A stretch of 55,173 nt of DNA from RGIG3102 sp964649845. Lineage in GTDB: Bacteria; Bacillota; Clostridia; Oscillospirales; Ruminococcaceae. This document shows positions 42,531-51,745 of the stretch, in pieces. A program made the position numbers and the translations under genes. The stretch lies in contig CAZYSS010000003.1 in assembly GCA_964649845.1 (NCBI GenBank), forward strand, positions 1-55,173. The letters are read 5' to 3'. Each line of letters starts with the position of its first letter. Position 1 is the first letter of the stretch. The notes under the pieces are model-generated. The model was not told where the DNA came from. It did not search any database and was given only the letters and a program-made list of their open reading frames with translations.

Positions 42531-44053
42531 GGTGCACCGAGTGAATTTAAACGCAAAAATTCTTGAGCACCTGTCTCTATTAAATTTTCATCCTCAAGAG
42601 TATAGTAAACAGGTTCTTTTTGAACGTACAGAAATACAGCTATCCTGTTATCATCATATAAATACACTTTTTTAACAAATGTATTTATAAACATTTTTTT
42701 CTGATTAAACGACAGTGTTTTGCTATCTCTGAGTTTTTCGAAAAAGAATATGACTTCTAATTCACTTATATCCAATATTCTTTTTTTCTCAATAATAATC
42801 TGTGCATTTAATTCTTTTTCCTCTGCGATTAGTTTATCCAAACGTTCATATAATGCTTTGATTGCGATTTCACTTGCCAGATGTCCTGTCTTCTGAATAG
42901 TATTGATAAGATTTTCTTGGTCTTTTTTATTGTGTTTTAACAACACAGTAGACTTGAGATAATCACTATTCTTTTGCTCATCTCGACATTTTTCAACTAC
43001 AGCTCCCGCAATCTGCTTTATATTATCATCAGTCAAAGAGGCTTTGATTTTGTTTATAATACTATCTTCGATAACATCTTTTCTGATACTCTTTTTATTA
43101 CAAGTTTTTTCATAACGTCTTTTATTGCAACTGTAATAGTAGTAGTTAATACCTGTATGACTTTTACCGATATTGCCGGTCATAGGACTTTTACAATGAC
43201 CGCAAAATAATTTATTGGTGAGAAGATATTCTTCTGAACGATGTGGAGTCTTCCTGTTAATTTCAAAACGCAGCTGAACAGCCTCAAATAAGTTATCACT
43301 AATTATTCTTGGAATCCCATCAGGAACTTCCTGTCCTTTATAATGATATATGCCTATGTACTTTTTGTTCTGTAATAAAGTGCGTAGGCTATTTTTATTG
43401 AATTTAGAACCGCTTGCAGATTTAATTCCTCGTGAATTAAGAGAGTCGCAGATATTTTTTATAGTATCTCCGGCTGCATATCGTTCAAAAATTTCCACTA
43501 CAATATGTCGTTTTTCTTCATCCACAACATATTTCTTTTTGGGTCGTTTTTTGTGTTCCGCTGCAGGGTCAACCTCTGTTTTAAAGCCAAAAGGAATTGT
43601 TCCCCCGTTAGAGTATGCAAATTCAATATTTTTGTCATGCCCGTCCTTTATTTTTTCAATATCTTTATTCACATCATTTTCTGCAAACAATGATGTGATA
43701 CCAAACATTAAAAACGCATCCTTGCCAGATGACCCCGGAGATTTAACAAAATGTAATTCTACACCGGAATCTTGTAAAAACTTTCTGTAGAACAAAGCCT
43801 GAGAAGTTTCGCGGGAAAATCTATCCACATCATAAACAATGACTTTATCAAAGTTTTTATTACCTGCATCAGCAATCATTCGCTGGAATTCTTCTCGTTT
43901 ATCATTTCTGCCAGAACGAGCCTTGTCAGCATATATACCTACTACTGTCCAGTTTTTTTGTGCTGCAAACTCACGGCACAAATCAACCTGTGTCTCTATG
44001 CTGAAATCTGTTTGAGCTTTACTCGAATATCTGGCATATATTACTGCTCTCAT
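42443..44053 (-). CDS. Large serine recombinase
   Basis: 536 residues. N-terminal resolvase domain with catalytic Ser10 in IYARYSSKAQ, VYDVDRFSRETSQA, FGITSLFAENDVNKDIEKIKDG; recombinase domain (~165-270); zinc ribbon CGHCKSPMTG...YYYSCNKRRYEKTCNKK (~290-325); coiled-coil DNA-binding C-terminus. It should integrate and excise the element. Oddity: the last ~25 residues are encoded across an intrinsic terminator (42497-42526) and the tRNA-like sequence, so the natural C-terminus may differ in the excised circle. Overlaps the upstream gene by 4 bases (ATGA). Confidence 0.9.
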   Translation of the reverse strand: MRAVIYARYSSKAQTDFSIETQVDLCREFAAQKNWTVVGIYADKARSGRNDKREEFQRMIADAGNKNFDKVIVYDVDRFSRETSQALFYRKFLQDSGVELHFVKSPGSSGKDAFLMFGITSLFAENDVNKDIEKIKDGHDKNIEFAYSNGGTIPFGFKTEVDPAAEHKKRPKKKYVVDEEKRHIVVEIFERYAAGDTIKNICDSLNSRGIKSASGSKFNKNSLRTLLQNKKYIGIYHYKGQEVPDGIPRIISDNLFEAVQLRFEINRKTPHRSEEYLLTNKLFCGHCKSPMTGNIGKSHTGINYYYYSCNKRRYEKTCNKKSIRKDVIEDSIINKIKASLTDDNIKQIAGAVVEKCRDEQKNSDYLKSTVLLKHNKKDQENLINTIQKTGHLASEIAIKALYERLDKLIAEEKELNAQIIIEKKRILDISELEVIFFFEKLRDSKTLSFNQKKMFINTFVKKVYLYDDNRIAVFLYVQKEPVYYTLEDENLIETGAQEFLRLNSLGAPNKKEYRKILFFILCRLADSNPSASSGVI

Positions 44054-45075
44054 GCTTGTCTAATCAACTCCATTCCATGCTCTTCACATAACTCTTTTAA
44101 TCGTTTTCTTATTAATTTTGAATATTCTTTTTCGTCCATCACTTTAGAACCAGATTCTATATTGTCTTTAATTTCGAGCGCCTCTTTTCTCCAATCCTTA
44201 CGGATTTGCTTATATATTTTTTTCTCCTCATTATTTGGCACATCACGTTGCTTCTTTTTGTCTTTTTTAATAGCAAAGAATTTTGATGTAGATTCGGTTC
44301 TAACTTGATTATAGCGATTCTGGAGGGGAGTTATGTCATTAATGTGTTGATGATAATACACTCCACATAAATCCGAGCAATAAAGAGCACCTTTTTTTGA
44401 AGAATAAAATGGTTTGTTACAAAAGCGACATACGCCTATTTGCCCTTTGGCATTAGGGTTGCAATAATACATCATTACATCAAAAGCTATTAAATCCTCG
44501 ATGTTTTCTACTACATAATACTGCTTCACGCCTTTATCTGAGTATTCAAAATAACATTTGAATTCTCTTGGAGTTAAACGACTGTATTCTAATATTTCTT
44601 GCTCTTGGCCTTCGTACTCAATAGATGTATATGCATTTATTATAGATTCCCTATCTTTAAATATAAGACTATCTTTGTAAAATTCTCTTACCGACATGCC
44701 TATATCTTCTTTATATGTTTCGTCTTGCTTTTTATCAAATGTAAGAACAGAAGTTATTTCGTATAACATATGATAAAAGCTCATATATAAATTTTCCCTC
44801 TTTGGCATTGGTAGAGAATTGAATAGTCTTTTGAACTCCTTATCACAATAATCAAACTGTTTTTCTTTTGGTGCCATGTCGATTCGACCAAAGAAACCTA
44901 AGAATTTGTATTCATCATCGACATTTTCTTTTCCGTTCATATATAAGCTAAACATATATTGATATGTTATTTTTCCCTGCCTAAACGGCCCAAATTTTTC
45001 AATTATATTATCGTTTTCTTTTTGTGCTACAGATATTAAGCCATTGTTAATATCCAAATCTACTATCCATGCCAT
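44050..45075 (-). CDS. Uncharacterised protein with C-terminal zinc finger
   Basis: 341 residues. The first ~200 residues (MAWIVDLDINNGLISVAQKEND, GFFGRIDMAPKEKQFDYCDKEF, EYSRLTPREFKCYFEYSDKGVKQYYVVENIEDLIAFDVMMYY) match no family I can name. Around residue 215 is a treble-clef-like zinc site CRFCNKPFYSSKKGALYCSDLC, then a basic helical tail (KKDKKKQRDVPNNEEKKIYKQIRKDWRKEA). The layout recalls DUF6076 proteins (low certainty). First gene of a two-gene operon with the recombinase, so it may be an excision or regulatory partner. Confidence 0.65.
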   Translation of the reverse strand: MAWIVDLDINNGLISVAQKENDNIIEKFGPFRQGKITYQYMFSLYMNGKENVDDEYKFLGFFGRIDMAPKEKQFDYCDKEFKRLFNSLPMPKRENLYMSFYHMLYEITSVLTFDKKQDETYKEDIGMSVREFYKDSLIFKDRESIINAYTSIEYEGQEQEILEYSRLTPREFKCYFEYSDKGVKQYYVVENIEDLIAFDVMMYYCNPNAKGQIGVCRFCNKPFYSSKKGALYCSDLCGVYYHQHINDITPLQNRYNQVRTESTSKFFAIKKDKKKQRDVPNNEEKKIYKQIRKDWRKEALEIKDNIESGSKVMDEKEYSKLIRKRLKELCEEHGMELIRQA

Positions 45076-45102
45076 ATTATTCTCCTTTTTATACCTATAT
45101 AT

Positions 45103-45131
45103 AATATACAGTATTATAATTTAGATGTCAA
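45103..45131 (-). promoter_or_regulatory. Promoter of the zinc-finger/recombinase operon
   Basis: Minus strand TTGACA (45126-45131), 17 bases, TATATT (45103-45108); AAAGGAG precedes the ATG at 45075. Confidence 0.75.
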
Positions 45132-45318
45132 TAATATAATACAGTTCTTTAATTTATTCAATATTTCTTATTATTCCCTTATATATAAAGAAAAATATAC
45201 TATATAAAAAGATGTTTATTGATTTTATATATTCTTTTAACGATTTTTAAAACTATATTATTTCTGGAAATATTATTATAGAATAATTATGTAAGGTAAG
45301 ACAGAAAGGAGATGTGCT

Positions 45319-45456
45319 ATGAAAATCACCGAAGAACAAGCTAAAGCGATTGCCCATGCTATATACGATGATATTAAAGAGTTCATCTCCCGGAATCAAG
45401 AAGAATACAAGCAATGGCTTAAAGAAAAGTCTAACTACAATGAGTCAGTTGCTTAA
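45319..45456 (+). CDS. 45-residue helical protein, first of the element operon
   Basis: ATG at 45319 follows AGAAAGGAGATG. Sequence is helical and charged (KITEEQAKAIAHAIYDDIK, RNQEEYKQWLKEK), no Cys or membrane segment. No family recognised. Its good ribosome site and place just before the next small gene support it as real. It may be a regulator or Rep accessory. Confidence 0.6.
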   Translation: MKITEEQAKAIAHAIYDDIKEFISRNQEEYKQWLKEKSNYNESVA

Positions 45457-45489
45457 AACACCTTAATCTATGAGAAAGGAGATAATAGT

Positions 45490-45750
45490 ATGGTAAAAGT
45501 TGTTGGTTTTAGAAGAGCGGATTTCGATGTTACCCGCGACGGCAAAGTTGAACACATTACAGGTTACAGCATTTATGTTGCTTCTGAAATATCACCACGT
45601 CAGGGTGCAGGTTATGCAGTAGATAAAATCTATATGTCTGACAGAAAACTTCAGAGCGAAAATCTTAAAGTGGAAGACCTTCTGAACAAAAACATCAAAA
45701 TCTACTACAACAGATACGGAAAAGTATCATCTGTAGTTGTAGAAGATTAA
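45490..45750 (+). CDS. 86-residue element protein, possible ssDNA-binding or accessory factor
   Basis: Starts after GAGAAAGGAG. Beta-rich: VKVVGFRRADFDVTRDGKVEHITGYSIYVAS, GAGYAVDKIYMS, LLNKNIKIYYNRYGKVSSVVVED. Small proteins of this size and character commonly precede Rep genes in Firmicutes plasmids and mobilizable elements and could be OB-fold-like DNA binders, but no family motif is certain. Lies directly before the origin-like hairpins. Confidence 0.65.
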   Translation: MVKVVGFRRADFDVTRDGKVEHITGYSIYVASEISPRQGAGYAVDKIYMSDRKLQSENLKVEDLLNKNIKIYYNRYGKVSSVVVED

Positions 45751-45762
45751 TTGGCAGCCGCA

Positions 45763-45896
45763 CACACAGCGGCAGAATAGCTGCTGTGTGGTGTGGCAGG
45801 CAAAAATCAAAAAATTAAATAATAAGCCACTAAATCAGCCGCTTTACAGCAGTTATCAATCCAAATAGTGGGCTTGTCCTATAGGATTGATAACTG
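45763..45896 (+). other. Candidate double-strand replication/transfer origin
   Basis: Two inverted repeats directly upstream of rep. The first is CACACAGCGGC paired with GCTGCTGTGTG (~45763-45797). The second is a perfect 13-base stem CAGTTATCAATCC (45850-45862) with GGATTGATAACTG (45884-45896) around a 21-base loop containing TAGTGGGCTTGTCCTATA. HUH initiators nick in such loops. A related tgtcctat phrase recurs after rep at ~47091. Confidence 0.5.
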
Positions 45897-45934
45897 TTTG
45901 TGGCAGGTTTATGGCAGCCGAAAGGGGGAGATAT

Positions 45935-47080
45935 GTGTCTGTAAAGAAATGTGAAATTTCTACACAACTTAAATTCCTCGAAGGTTACCCAGGCAACCAT
46001 ATTGAGCTTCTGATAGAAAAACTCAACAATGAACCTAATATTAAATATTGGGCATTTGCTGTACACGACCAGGATGTAAATAAAGACGGAGAAGCTGTAG
46101 AACCTCATGTTCACATTGTTCTTGAACTCCTTGAAGGCCGTCAGTTTTCCACAATTGGAAATTATGTGGGTGTAAAAGCTCAGTATGTCAGCAATATTAA
46201 ACAAAAGGTTCTCAGAGGCAAAAGGTGGATGGTAGATATAGGTGGCGCACTAAGCTACTTAACCCACGCCAACGCTCCGGGAAAACATCAATACCCAGAT
46301 GAAATTGTTGTTGCAAAAGAGAATTATGATTGGAAAGAAATTCGCAGAAAAAGTGAAGCAGAGATGGCTGCACAGAAAACTTTCAACAATATTATGAAAT
46401 TAATTTCCGAAGGCAGTATCCGTGGATATAACATCTTTGATATAGTACCACCAGCACAGTATGTGGAGCATAAGGTTGAATTTGAGCGTGCTCTGGAACA
46501 TTATGAAGGCAAACTCAAGACTAATAATGACCGCAACATGGAAGTTATATACATCTATGGAGAAGCCGGTTCTGGCAAAACCGAATATGCAAAAGCTATC
46601 TGTGAAGAATATGGTTACAGCTACTGCTTGTCAGGTAGCAACCGTGACCCTGTCCAAGAATACAAAGGTCAGGATTGCCTCATTATTGATGATGCAAGGC
46701 CTTCATCATATCAGTTACAGGAGTGGCTCAAACTCCTTGATAACAATACATCTTCCGCAGTAGGTGCAAGGTATAAGGATAGGTGGATTACAGCAGATAT
46801 GATTATTCTGACCACTGTTTTATCAATAGAAAAGTTCTATAATGAATTTTTCACCCCAAATGAACCTATCGAGCAGCTCAAGCGACGTTGCGGCACGATG
46901 ATAGAAATGACTAAAGACAAGATTAAAGTCCATAAGTACAATCCTGATACAAAAGATTATGACTTCATCGTAGAAACAGATAACCCTATGAAAGAAAAGT
47001 TTGAGCATAAAAGCAAGGAAATTTCAGAAGCAAAGTTTAAACGATTTTGTGAGAAAATGAATATTCCTTATAAAAATTGA
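45935..47080 (+). CDS. rep: CRESS-like replication initiator/relaxase: HUH endonuclease plus SF3 helicase
   Basis: 381 residues from a GTG at 45935, chosen because AAAGGGGGAG sits just upstream; the longer frame enters the origin hairpin. HUH domain (~1-135): AFAVHDQDVNK, PHVHIVLEL with His58 and His60, and catalytic Tyr108 in YLTHANAPGKHQY. Helicase domain (~190-320): Walker A GEAGSGKT (209-216), Walker B CLIIDDARP, motif C IILTTVLS. This domain pair (PF01719-like plus PF00910-like) is shared by CRESS-DNA viruses, phytoplasma and pCRESS plasmids and some IME relaxases. Expected to nick the nearby hairpin and unwind DNA. Confidence 0.88.
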   Translation: MSVKKCEISTQLKFLEGYPGNHIELLIEKLNNEPNIKYWAFAVHDQDVNKDGEAVEPHVHIVLELLEGRQFSTIGNYVGVKAQYVSNIKQKVLRGKRWMVDIGGALSYLTHANAPGKHQYPDEIVVAKENYDWKEIRRKSEAEMAAQKTFNNIMKLISEGSIRGYNIFDIVPPAQYVEHKVEFERALEHYEGKLKTNNDRNMEVIYIYGEAGSGKTEYAKAICEEYGYSYCLSGSNRDPVQEYKGQDCLIIDDARPSSYQLQEWLKLLDNNTSSAVGARYKDRWITADMIILTTVLSIEKFYNEFFTPNEPIEQLKRRCGTMIEMTKDKIKVHKYNPDTKDYDFIVETDNPMKEKFEHKSKEISEAKFKRFCEKMNIPYKN

Positions 47081-47135
47081 CAAGGAAGCTGTCCTATCGG
47101 CTATACGGGGAATCTTCTATTATAAGAGGATGAAA

Positions 47136-47429
47136 ATGAAAAGTTTATTAGACTATAACGAATATAGATGTTGCTATATTTGTGGTAGCACTCAAGATTT
47201 GGAAAATCACCACATTTTTGGCGGCGCAAACCGCAAAAAGTCTGGAAAGTACGGGCTGACCGTTACCCTCTGCCACAATTGTCACAATGAACCGCCCAAT
47301 GGTATACACTTTAATGCTGTAAATAATCACAATTTAAAAAGCCTTGCTCAAAAGGCAGCTATGGAGATTTATGGTTGGTCTACCGAAGATTTTATAAATA
47401 TCTTTGGAAAAAACTATATATGGGAGTGA
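47136..47429 (+). CDS. Small HNH-type zinc protein
   Basis: 97 residues from the ATG at 47136 (AAGAGG seven bases upstream; the ATG at 47130 is too close). Pattern CCYICGSTQDLENHHIFGGANRKKSGKYGLTVTLCHNCHNEPPNGIHFN: CxxC...HH...N...CxxC...H, an HNH-nuclease-like fold common in Firmicutes phages and mobile elements. Possibly a structure-specific nuclease in DNA processing. Downstream of rep in the same operon. Confidence 0.7.
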   Translation: MKSLLDYNEYRCCYICGSTQDLENHHIFGGANRKKSGKYGLTVTLCHNCHNEPPNGIHFNAVNNHNLKSLAQKAAMEIYGWSTEDFINIFGKNYIWE

Positions 47430-47435
47430 AATATT

Positions 47436-48758
47436 TTGGATGAAATAAAATTTTCTTTAAGACAGAAAACAATACAAAAATTCTTTGTTATCGCCTTTTT
47501 TCAAGGGATAAAAAAATTAAGAGATGATAAAAAATCATTAAAATATTTTTCAGCAATCGTTTCAATATTTATTGCTGTAGCTTTTATAAATATTGTAAAT
47601 TCTGCGACGATATCAGGCATATTGGGACTTTTAAACACTTTTATAAGTATACCTGTAATTATTATAGCGGTAATACTATTAATCGCATTGTTCGGATATG
47701 TTCCGGGTGCCATTGAGATATTTAACAATCTTACACGCATCGGAATGATAAACACTGCCTTTGAAGCTCCTATTCCTATACATATTGAAAACAAAAGTGA
47801 CGTCTTAAAAGATATCACATTTTGGAGTAAAGGATTCCCTCTATCTGAATGGGAGAACTGGAAGGAAAAAATTGAAACGGCACTGAACATACATATTTTA
47901 GGCTTTTCTGAAACAGCAAGTAAAAGAGAAATTACTTTACACTGTGCCTCTGCAGATTATGTTATGCCTACTCTTATAAACTGGGATGATAACAACATCA
48001 TTATTGATGACTTCTCCATAGTATTGGGAGAGTACCCTGCCGGCAAAGTATCAATGAATCTCGCAAAAATTCCACATTGGCTCATAGGTGGTACAACCGG
48101 GAACGGCAAAACAGCTTTATGCAAACTCATTGTTCATCAAAGTCTGTTAAAGGGTGCGCAGGTATATATTGTTGACTGGAAATATGGTGTTGACTATCAA
48201 AGGTTCAAAGATAGAGCACCGATAATAAGTGACAATGATTCACTTTTAAAACTGCTTGACAATCTGACCGAAGAAATCAGCCTGCGCGCGCAAAAGTTTA
48301 TTGATGTGAACAGTTCAAAAATATCTGAATATAACGAAAAATCAGATGAGAAGATGAAAAGAATTATAGTCATTGTTGATGAAACAGCTGTAATTCTTGA
48401 TTCAAAAGGAATGTCAAAAACGGAAAAAGACAGGTCTAATGAAATATTATCCAAACTGGTTAACATTTCAAGACTTGCACGTTTCACCGGCATACATCTT
48501 ATATGTTCCACTCAGCGACCGGAAGTGAGCAGTGTTCCGGGCAGCCTTAAAGGTCAATTAGATGGAAGACTGTGTGCAAGAATGGCAGATATAGCCAGCT
48601 CATCAGTAATTCTTGACGACGGTAGTGCTGCAAAATTACCGGCAATACCAGGTAGGTACATATTCAGAGACAACTCTGGGTATGACAAAATTATACAAAC
48701 ATATTTTTTAAACGAAATGGAGATTAATTATGAAAAAGAACGAAGCATCATTATTTAG
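47436..48758 (+). CDS. FtsK/TcpA-like DNA translocase (coupling protein)
   Basis: 440 residues from a TTG start at 47436 (GGGAGTGA eight bases upstream). Two N-terminal membrane helices (~40-60, ~68-90), then an FtsK-type ATPase: Walker A GGTTGNGKT (218-226, Lys225), VYIVDWKYG, Walker B IVIVDET (Asp315, Glu316), sensor STQRPEVSSVPG and LKGQLDGRLCARMAD. TcpA-like couplers link relaxosomes to a conjugation pore; in actinomycete elements one such protein moves double-stranded DNA alone. No type IV secretion genes are present, so transfer would need a helper or a self-sufficient mechanism. Confidence 0.85.
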   Translation: MDEIKFSLRQKTIQKFFVIAFFQGIKKLRDDKKSLKYFSAIVSIFIAVAFINIVNSATISGILGLLNTFISIPVIIIAVILLIALFGYVPGAIEIFNNLTRIGMINTAFEAPIPIHIENKSDVLKDITFWSKGFPLSEWENWKEKIETALNIHILGFSETASKREITLHCASADYVMPTLINWDDNNIIIDDFSIVLGEYPAGKVSMNLAKIPHWLIGGTTGNGKTALCKLIVHQSLLKGAQVYIVDWKYGVDYQRFKDRAPIISDNDSLLKLLDNLTEEISLRAQKFIDVNSSKISEYNEKSDEKMKRIIVIVDETAVILDSKGMSKTEKDRSNEILSKLVNISRLARFTGIHLICSTQRPEVSSVPGSLKGQLDGRLCARMADIASSSVILDDGSAAKLPAIPGRYIFRDNSGYDKIIQTYFLNEMEINYEKERSIII

Positions 48759-49290
48759 CATCATGAATGTAATTATCAGCAATACAGACTTTTTTAGAGT
48801 TATACCAGATGATACTATCATTAAGCTCATAACATTTGCTTTTCTACTTGGCGCGATTAATGTCGTAAATAATTATGAAAATATAAATTATGTTGACGAG
48901 AATTATACCGGTCAAGAAGGATATGACGAAGGACGGATTATCTTTTCACTATTAAGAATATCTTCACTTAAAAACCAGTTCGTAGATTTAGATGTTCTGA
49001 GATATCAATTTAGCAAGGGTGAAGCAGATATAGCATTCTATGAAATTTTTGAAATCATTTTTGAAAAATATTACACTGAGGCAGAAAATTCAAATAGTTT
49101 AGTTGACTTGGTGATGTATGCGTTTCATCTTGGAAGATACACTGAATCTTCCGCTTTACTTTCAGATTTTGATGTAATATTTGATACAGAAGCTGATTGT
49201 ATTAATCCTTGTTCAGATGAGTATTTCTGGCTTGGTTTAGTACATAGATTAAAAAACGAAAGAATCTGCTCTAAAGTGCTTGGTAACTGA
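48730..49290 (+). CDS. Uncharacterised element protein
   Basis: 186 residues starting 29 bases before the translocase stop (GGAG upstream). Acidic, helical, no Cys pattern or membrane helix except a weak hydrophobic stretch IIKLITFAFLLGAINVV (~28-45). Segments YTGQEGYDEGRIIFSLLRI and LVMYAFHLGRYTESSALLSD. No family recognised. Lies between the translocase and helicase, so it may be an accessory to DNA processing. Confidence 0.6.
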   Translation: MKKNEASLFSIMNVIISNTDFFRVIPDDTIIKLITFAFLLGAINVVNNYENINYVDENYTGQEGYDEGRIIFSLLRISSLKNQFVDLDVLRYQFSKGEADIAFYEIFEIIFEKYYTEAENSNSLVDLVMYAFHLGRYTESSALLSDFDVIFDTEADCINPCSDEYFWLGLVHRLKNERICSKVLGN

Positions 49291-49291
49291 T

Positions 49292-50944
49292 ATGACAGAT
49301 TATATTACAAATACACCTGAGGACAGAGGCTTTACGCCTCTGGTTCTCAGAAACTATCAAAAAGAATGTCTTGAAATCATGAAAGGCTATGAAGGCAAGG
49401 CAGCATTGGTTGTATTGGCTACCGGTCTTGGAAAAACAGCTATTTTCACCGAATTTATAAGACACGAGGTTTTGGAAAACAATCACACCTGTCTTATTAT
49501 TTCACATCGCGCCGAACTGGTAGAACAGCCGTTAAAATATCTTAAGGATTTACCTTGCGGCATTGAAATGAGCTACTATCATGCTGACCCGGACAAACAT
49601 AAAGTAATCAGTGCCTCTGTACAGAGTCTGACCGGTCGTTTACCGAAATACAATCCCCGTGAAATTGACACAATTATCATTGACGAAGCTCATCACGCAA
49701 CAGCACCTACATACCGCAGAATATTAAACTATTTTAAAAATGCGACAATATATGGATTCACTGCTACAGCTCACAGGTATGACGATGTAGGTCTTGGGAA
49801 TATATTTGATGATATCATTTATGAAAAAAATGTATTATGGGGTATTGAAAACAAATATCTTTGCCCTGTTGAATGTTTTCAAGCACCACTTAAGTACAGA
49901 ATTGGAACGATTAAAATCAATGAATATGGTGAACTTAATCAGAATGATGTTGCAGAGCTCATGTCCGGCACTGCTTTAGGAGTATCAGAAGCATATTTTA
50001 AACTGGCGAAAGGACAGACAATAATATATGCTGCAAGCATTTCAGAAGGTAATGATATAGTCAAGTACATCAATAAGCAGGCCGGGCGAACAATAGCCGT
50101 TGCAATTTTCGGTAACACGCGAAACAGACAATCCTTATTGGATTTGTATACGCTTGGCACATATAAGGTACTTGTAAACTACGGTGTGCTGACAGAGGGA
50201 ACTGACCTTCCCTGCACTGAAACAATTATTATTGCAAGACCTATCGCAAGAACCAATCCCGGTACGTATGCACAGCTTGTCGGCAGAGGATTACGTCTTT
50301 ATCCCGGAAAAGAAAAATGCAGAATTATTGACTGCATAGGGATATCAGAAATTCCATTATGCACTGCAGCTACACTATTTGGTAAAGATATTCCCGAAGA
50401 AAAAGCTGAAAAACATGATAAAGATAAAAATAAAGATGAACAGGAGAATCTTATGAGTGAAGAATTTAATATAATAATATCAAGACCAGATACAATGATT
50501 AAAGATATTCGAGAAGTGAATGTCATTGAAAAAGGAATATCAAACGATATGCACAATGTTGCATGGGTAAAATTTAAAAACGGAAGTTATCTTTTGGCCG
50601 TCCCCAATGTGGTATATAAAATCAGCAAACCCATGAAAGATGAAAACGGCAAAGATGTACATTTTCTTTATAGAAACAAAAAAAGCAGCAAATCCCCTAT
50701 GGATTTACAGTTTCTTTTTGATTTCGTTTATAGTGATTTAAAAAAGAACCATAAGAAAAATCGACATATTTGGGATAAAACTGTACGTTCATATTGGGAT
50801 AAAGATAGTCCGTCAGAAGCACAGATAAACCTTATTAAAAAATTAGCACCGGACTACAATATTGACACTGGTAAAATGACTCGTGGTGAAGCCTCAATGC
50901 TTATCCAGAGTTTAATCTATATTAAAAATATGGAGGTCAATTAA
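49292..50944 (+). CDS. SF2 DEAH-box helicase
   Basis: 550 residues. ATG at 49292 is one base after the upstream stop (TGATATG), so translation is coupled; an upstream TTG is an alternative. Motif I ATGLGKT (Lys48), Ia IISHRAEL, motif II DEAHH (Asp131), motif III GFTATAHR, and C-terminal VNYGVLTEGTDLP, ARPIARTNPGTYAQLVGRGLRLYPGKEKCRIID (motifs V-VI). The C-terminal ~150 residues (KDKNKDEQENLMSEEF... ) are a separate basic domain. Resembles RadD/type III restriction-like helicases; role in element replication or transfer is inferred. Confidence 0.85.
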   Translation: MTDYITNTPEDRGFTPLVLRNYQKECLEIMKGYEGKAALVVLATGLGKTAIFTEFIRHEVLENNHTCLIISHRAELVEQPLKYLKDLPCGIEMSYYHADPDKHKVISASVQSLTGRLPKYNPREIDTIIIDEAHHATAPTYRRILNYFKNATIYGFTATAHRYDDVGLGNIFDDIIYEKNVLWGIENKYLCPVECFQAPLKYRIGTIKINEYGELNQNDVAELMSGTALGVSEAYFKLAKGQTIIYAASISEGNDIVKYINKQAGRTIAVAIFGNTRNRQSLLDLYTLGTYKVLVNYGVLTEGTDLPCTETIIIARPIARTNPGTYAQLVGRGLRLYPGKEKCRIIDCIGISEIPLCTAATLFGKDIPEEKAEKHDKDKNKDEQENLMSEEFNIIISRPDTMIKDIREVNVIEKGISNDMHNVAWVKFKNGSYLLAVPNVVYKISKPMKDENGKDVHFLYRNKKSSKSPMDLQFLFDFVYSDLKKNHKKNRHIWDKTVRSYWDKDSPSEAQINLIKKLAPDYNIDTGKMTRGEASMLIQSLIYIKNMEVN

Positions 50945-51715
50945 ATGGCAAGAAAATCAAGAGTAGTATCTACGTCCGGTATTTATCATATCATGCTCAG
51001 AGGCAACAATAAAATGCAGATTTTTATTGATGATATGGATAATATCAAATTTTTAGAAATACTTAACAACGTGCAGTGTGAAGAATTTCAGATTCTGGCA
51101 TATTGTCTTATGGGTAATCACATACATCTTATTGTAAAGATTACTATAGGTGAAAATGATATATTAGAGCGTAAAATGAAAAGTATTGCAGTTGCTTATG
51201 CTGCACACTTCAACAAAAAATATGAACGTTGTGGCAGTCTGTTTCAAGGCAGATTTAAAAGTCAGCCTGTTGAAAATGAAGGATATTACCTCAGATTACT
51301 CAGGTATGTACATAAAAACCCAATTGAAGCCGGTATCGTGATAGATTTTGACAAATATCAGTGGTCAAGTTATAACGATTATTTTAGTAGCAGAAAAGGA
51401 TTGTGTGCTGTAAATACAAACTTTACGCTTAAACACTGCCCGGTGGACTGGCTTAAAAATTATCATTACAAAATTGATAATGGCGTAAATACGTTTATTG
51501 ATATTGACGTTAAAAAAGTCAAATACACTGATAAAGAAGCTACTGCTTTAATTACGAAAGATTATGGCGTTGCTCCAATGAAGTTAAATAATATTAATGT
51601 AATAAGTAGAAATGAAATCATTAGGCAGTTGATTTTAGAGGATGGCATTGCAATCAGTCAATTATCCAGACTCACCGGCATTTCCAAAGGCGAAATCAGA
51701 AAATGCTCTATGTAA
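50945..51715 (+). CDS. RAYT-like Y1 HUH transposase-family protein
   Basis: 256 residues; ATG immediately follows the helicase TAA, with GGAGG ahead. Y1-transposase core: VVSTSGIYHIMLRGNNKMQIF, HUH motif NHIHLIV (His59, His61), RCGSLFQGRFKSQPVE, and LRLLRYVHKNP with probable catalytic Tyr121. A C-terminal DnaA-type helical domain follows (IIRQLILEDGIAISQLSRLTGISKGEIRK). Members of this group (TnpA-REP) act on short palindromes and are often single-copy and domesticated. No flanking REP palindromes are seen, and its operon position argues for a role in the element. Confidence 0.82.
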   Translation: MARKSRVVSTSGIYHIMLRGNNKMQIFIDDMDNIKFLEILNNVQCEEFQILAYCLMGNHIHLIVKITIGENDILERKMKSIAVAYAAHFNKKYERCGSLFQGRFKSQPVENEGYYLRLLRYVHKNPIEAGIVIDFDKYQWSSYNDYFSSRKGLCAVNTNFTLKHCPVDWLKNYHYKIDNGVNTFIDIDVKKVKYTDKEATALITKDYGVAPMKLNNINVISRNEIIRQLILEDGIAISQLSRLTGISKGEIRKCSM

Positions 51716-51721
51716 ATATTA

Positions 51722-51745
51722 AAGCGAGGTCACACGACCTCGCTT
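51722..51745. terminator. Bidirectional terminator at the end of the element operon
   Basis: 10-base-pair stem AAGCGAGGTC/GACCTCGCTT (51722-51731 with 51736-51745), 4-base loop; weak T-run on either side. Confidence 0.65.

Noticed and set aside
45887..45934. Longer N-terminus for Rep
   Set aside because: It would translate the origin hairpin arm, and the best ribosome site points to the GTG at 45935.
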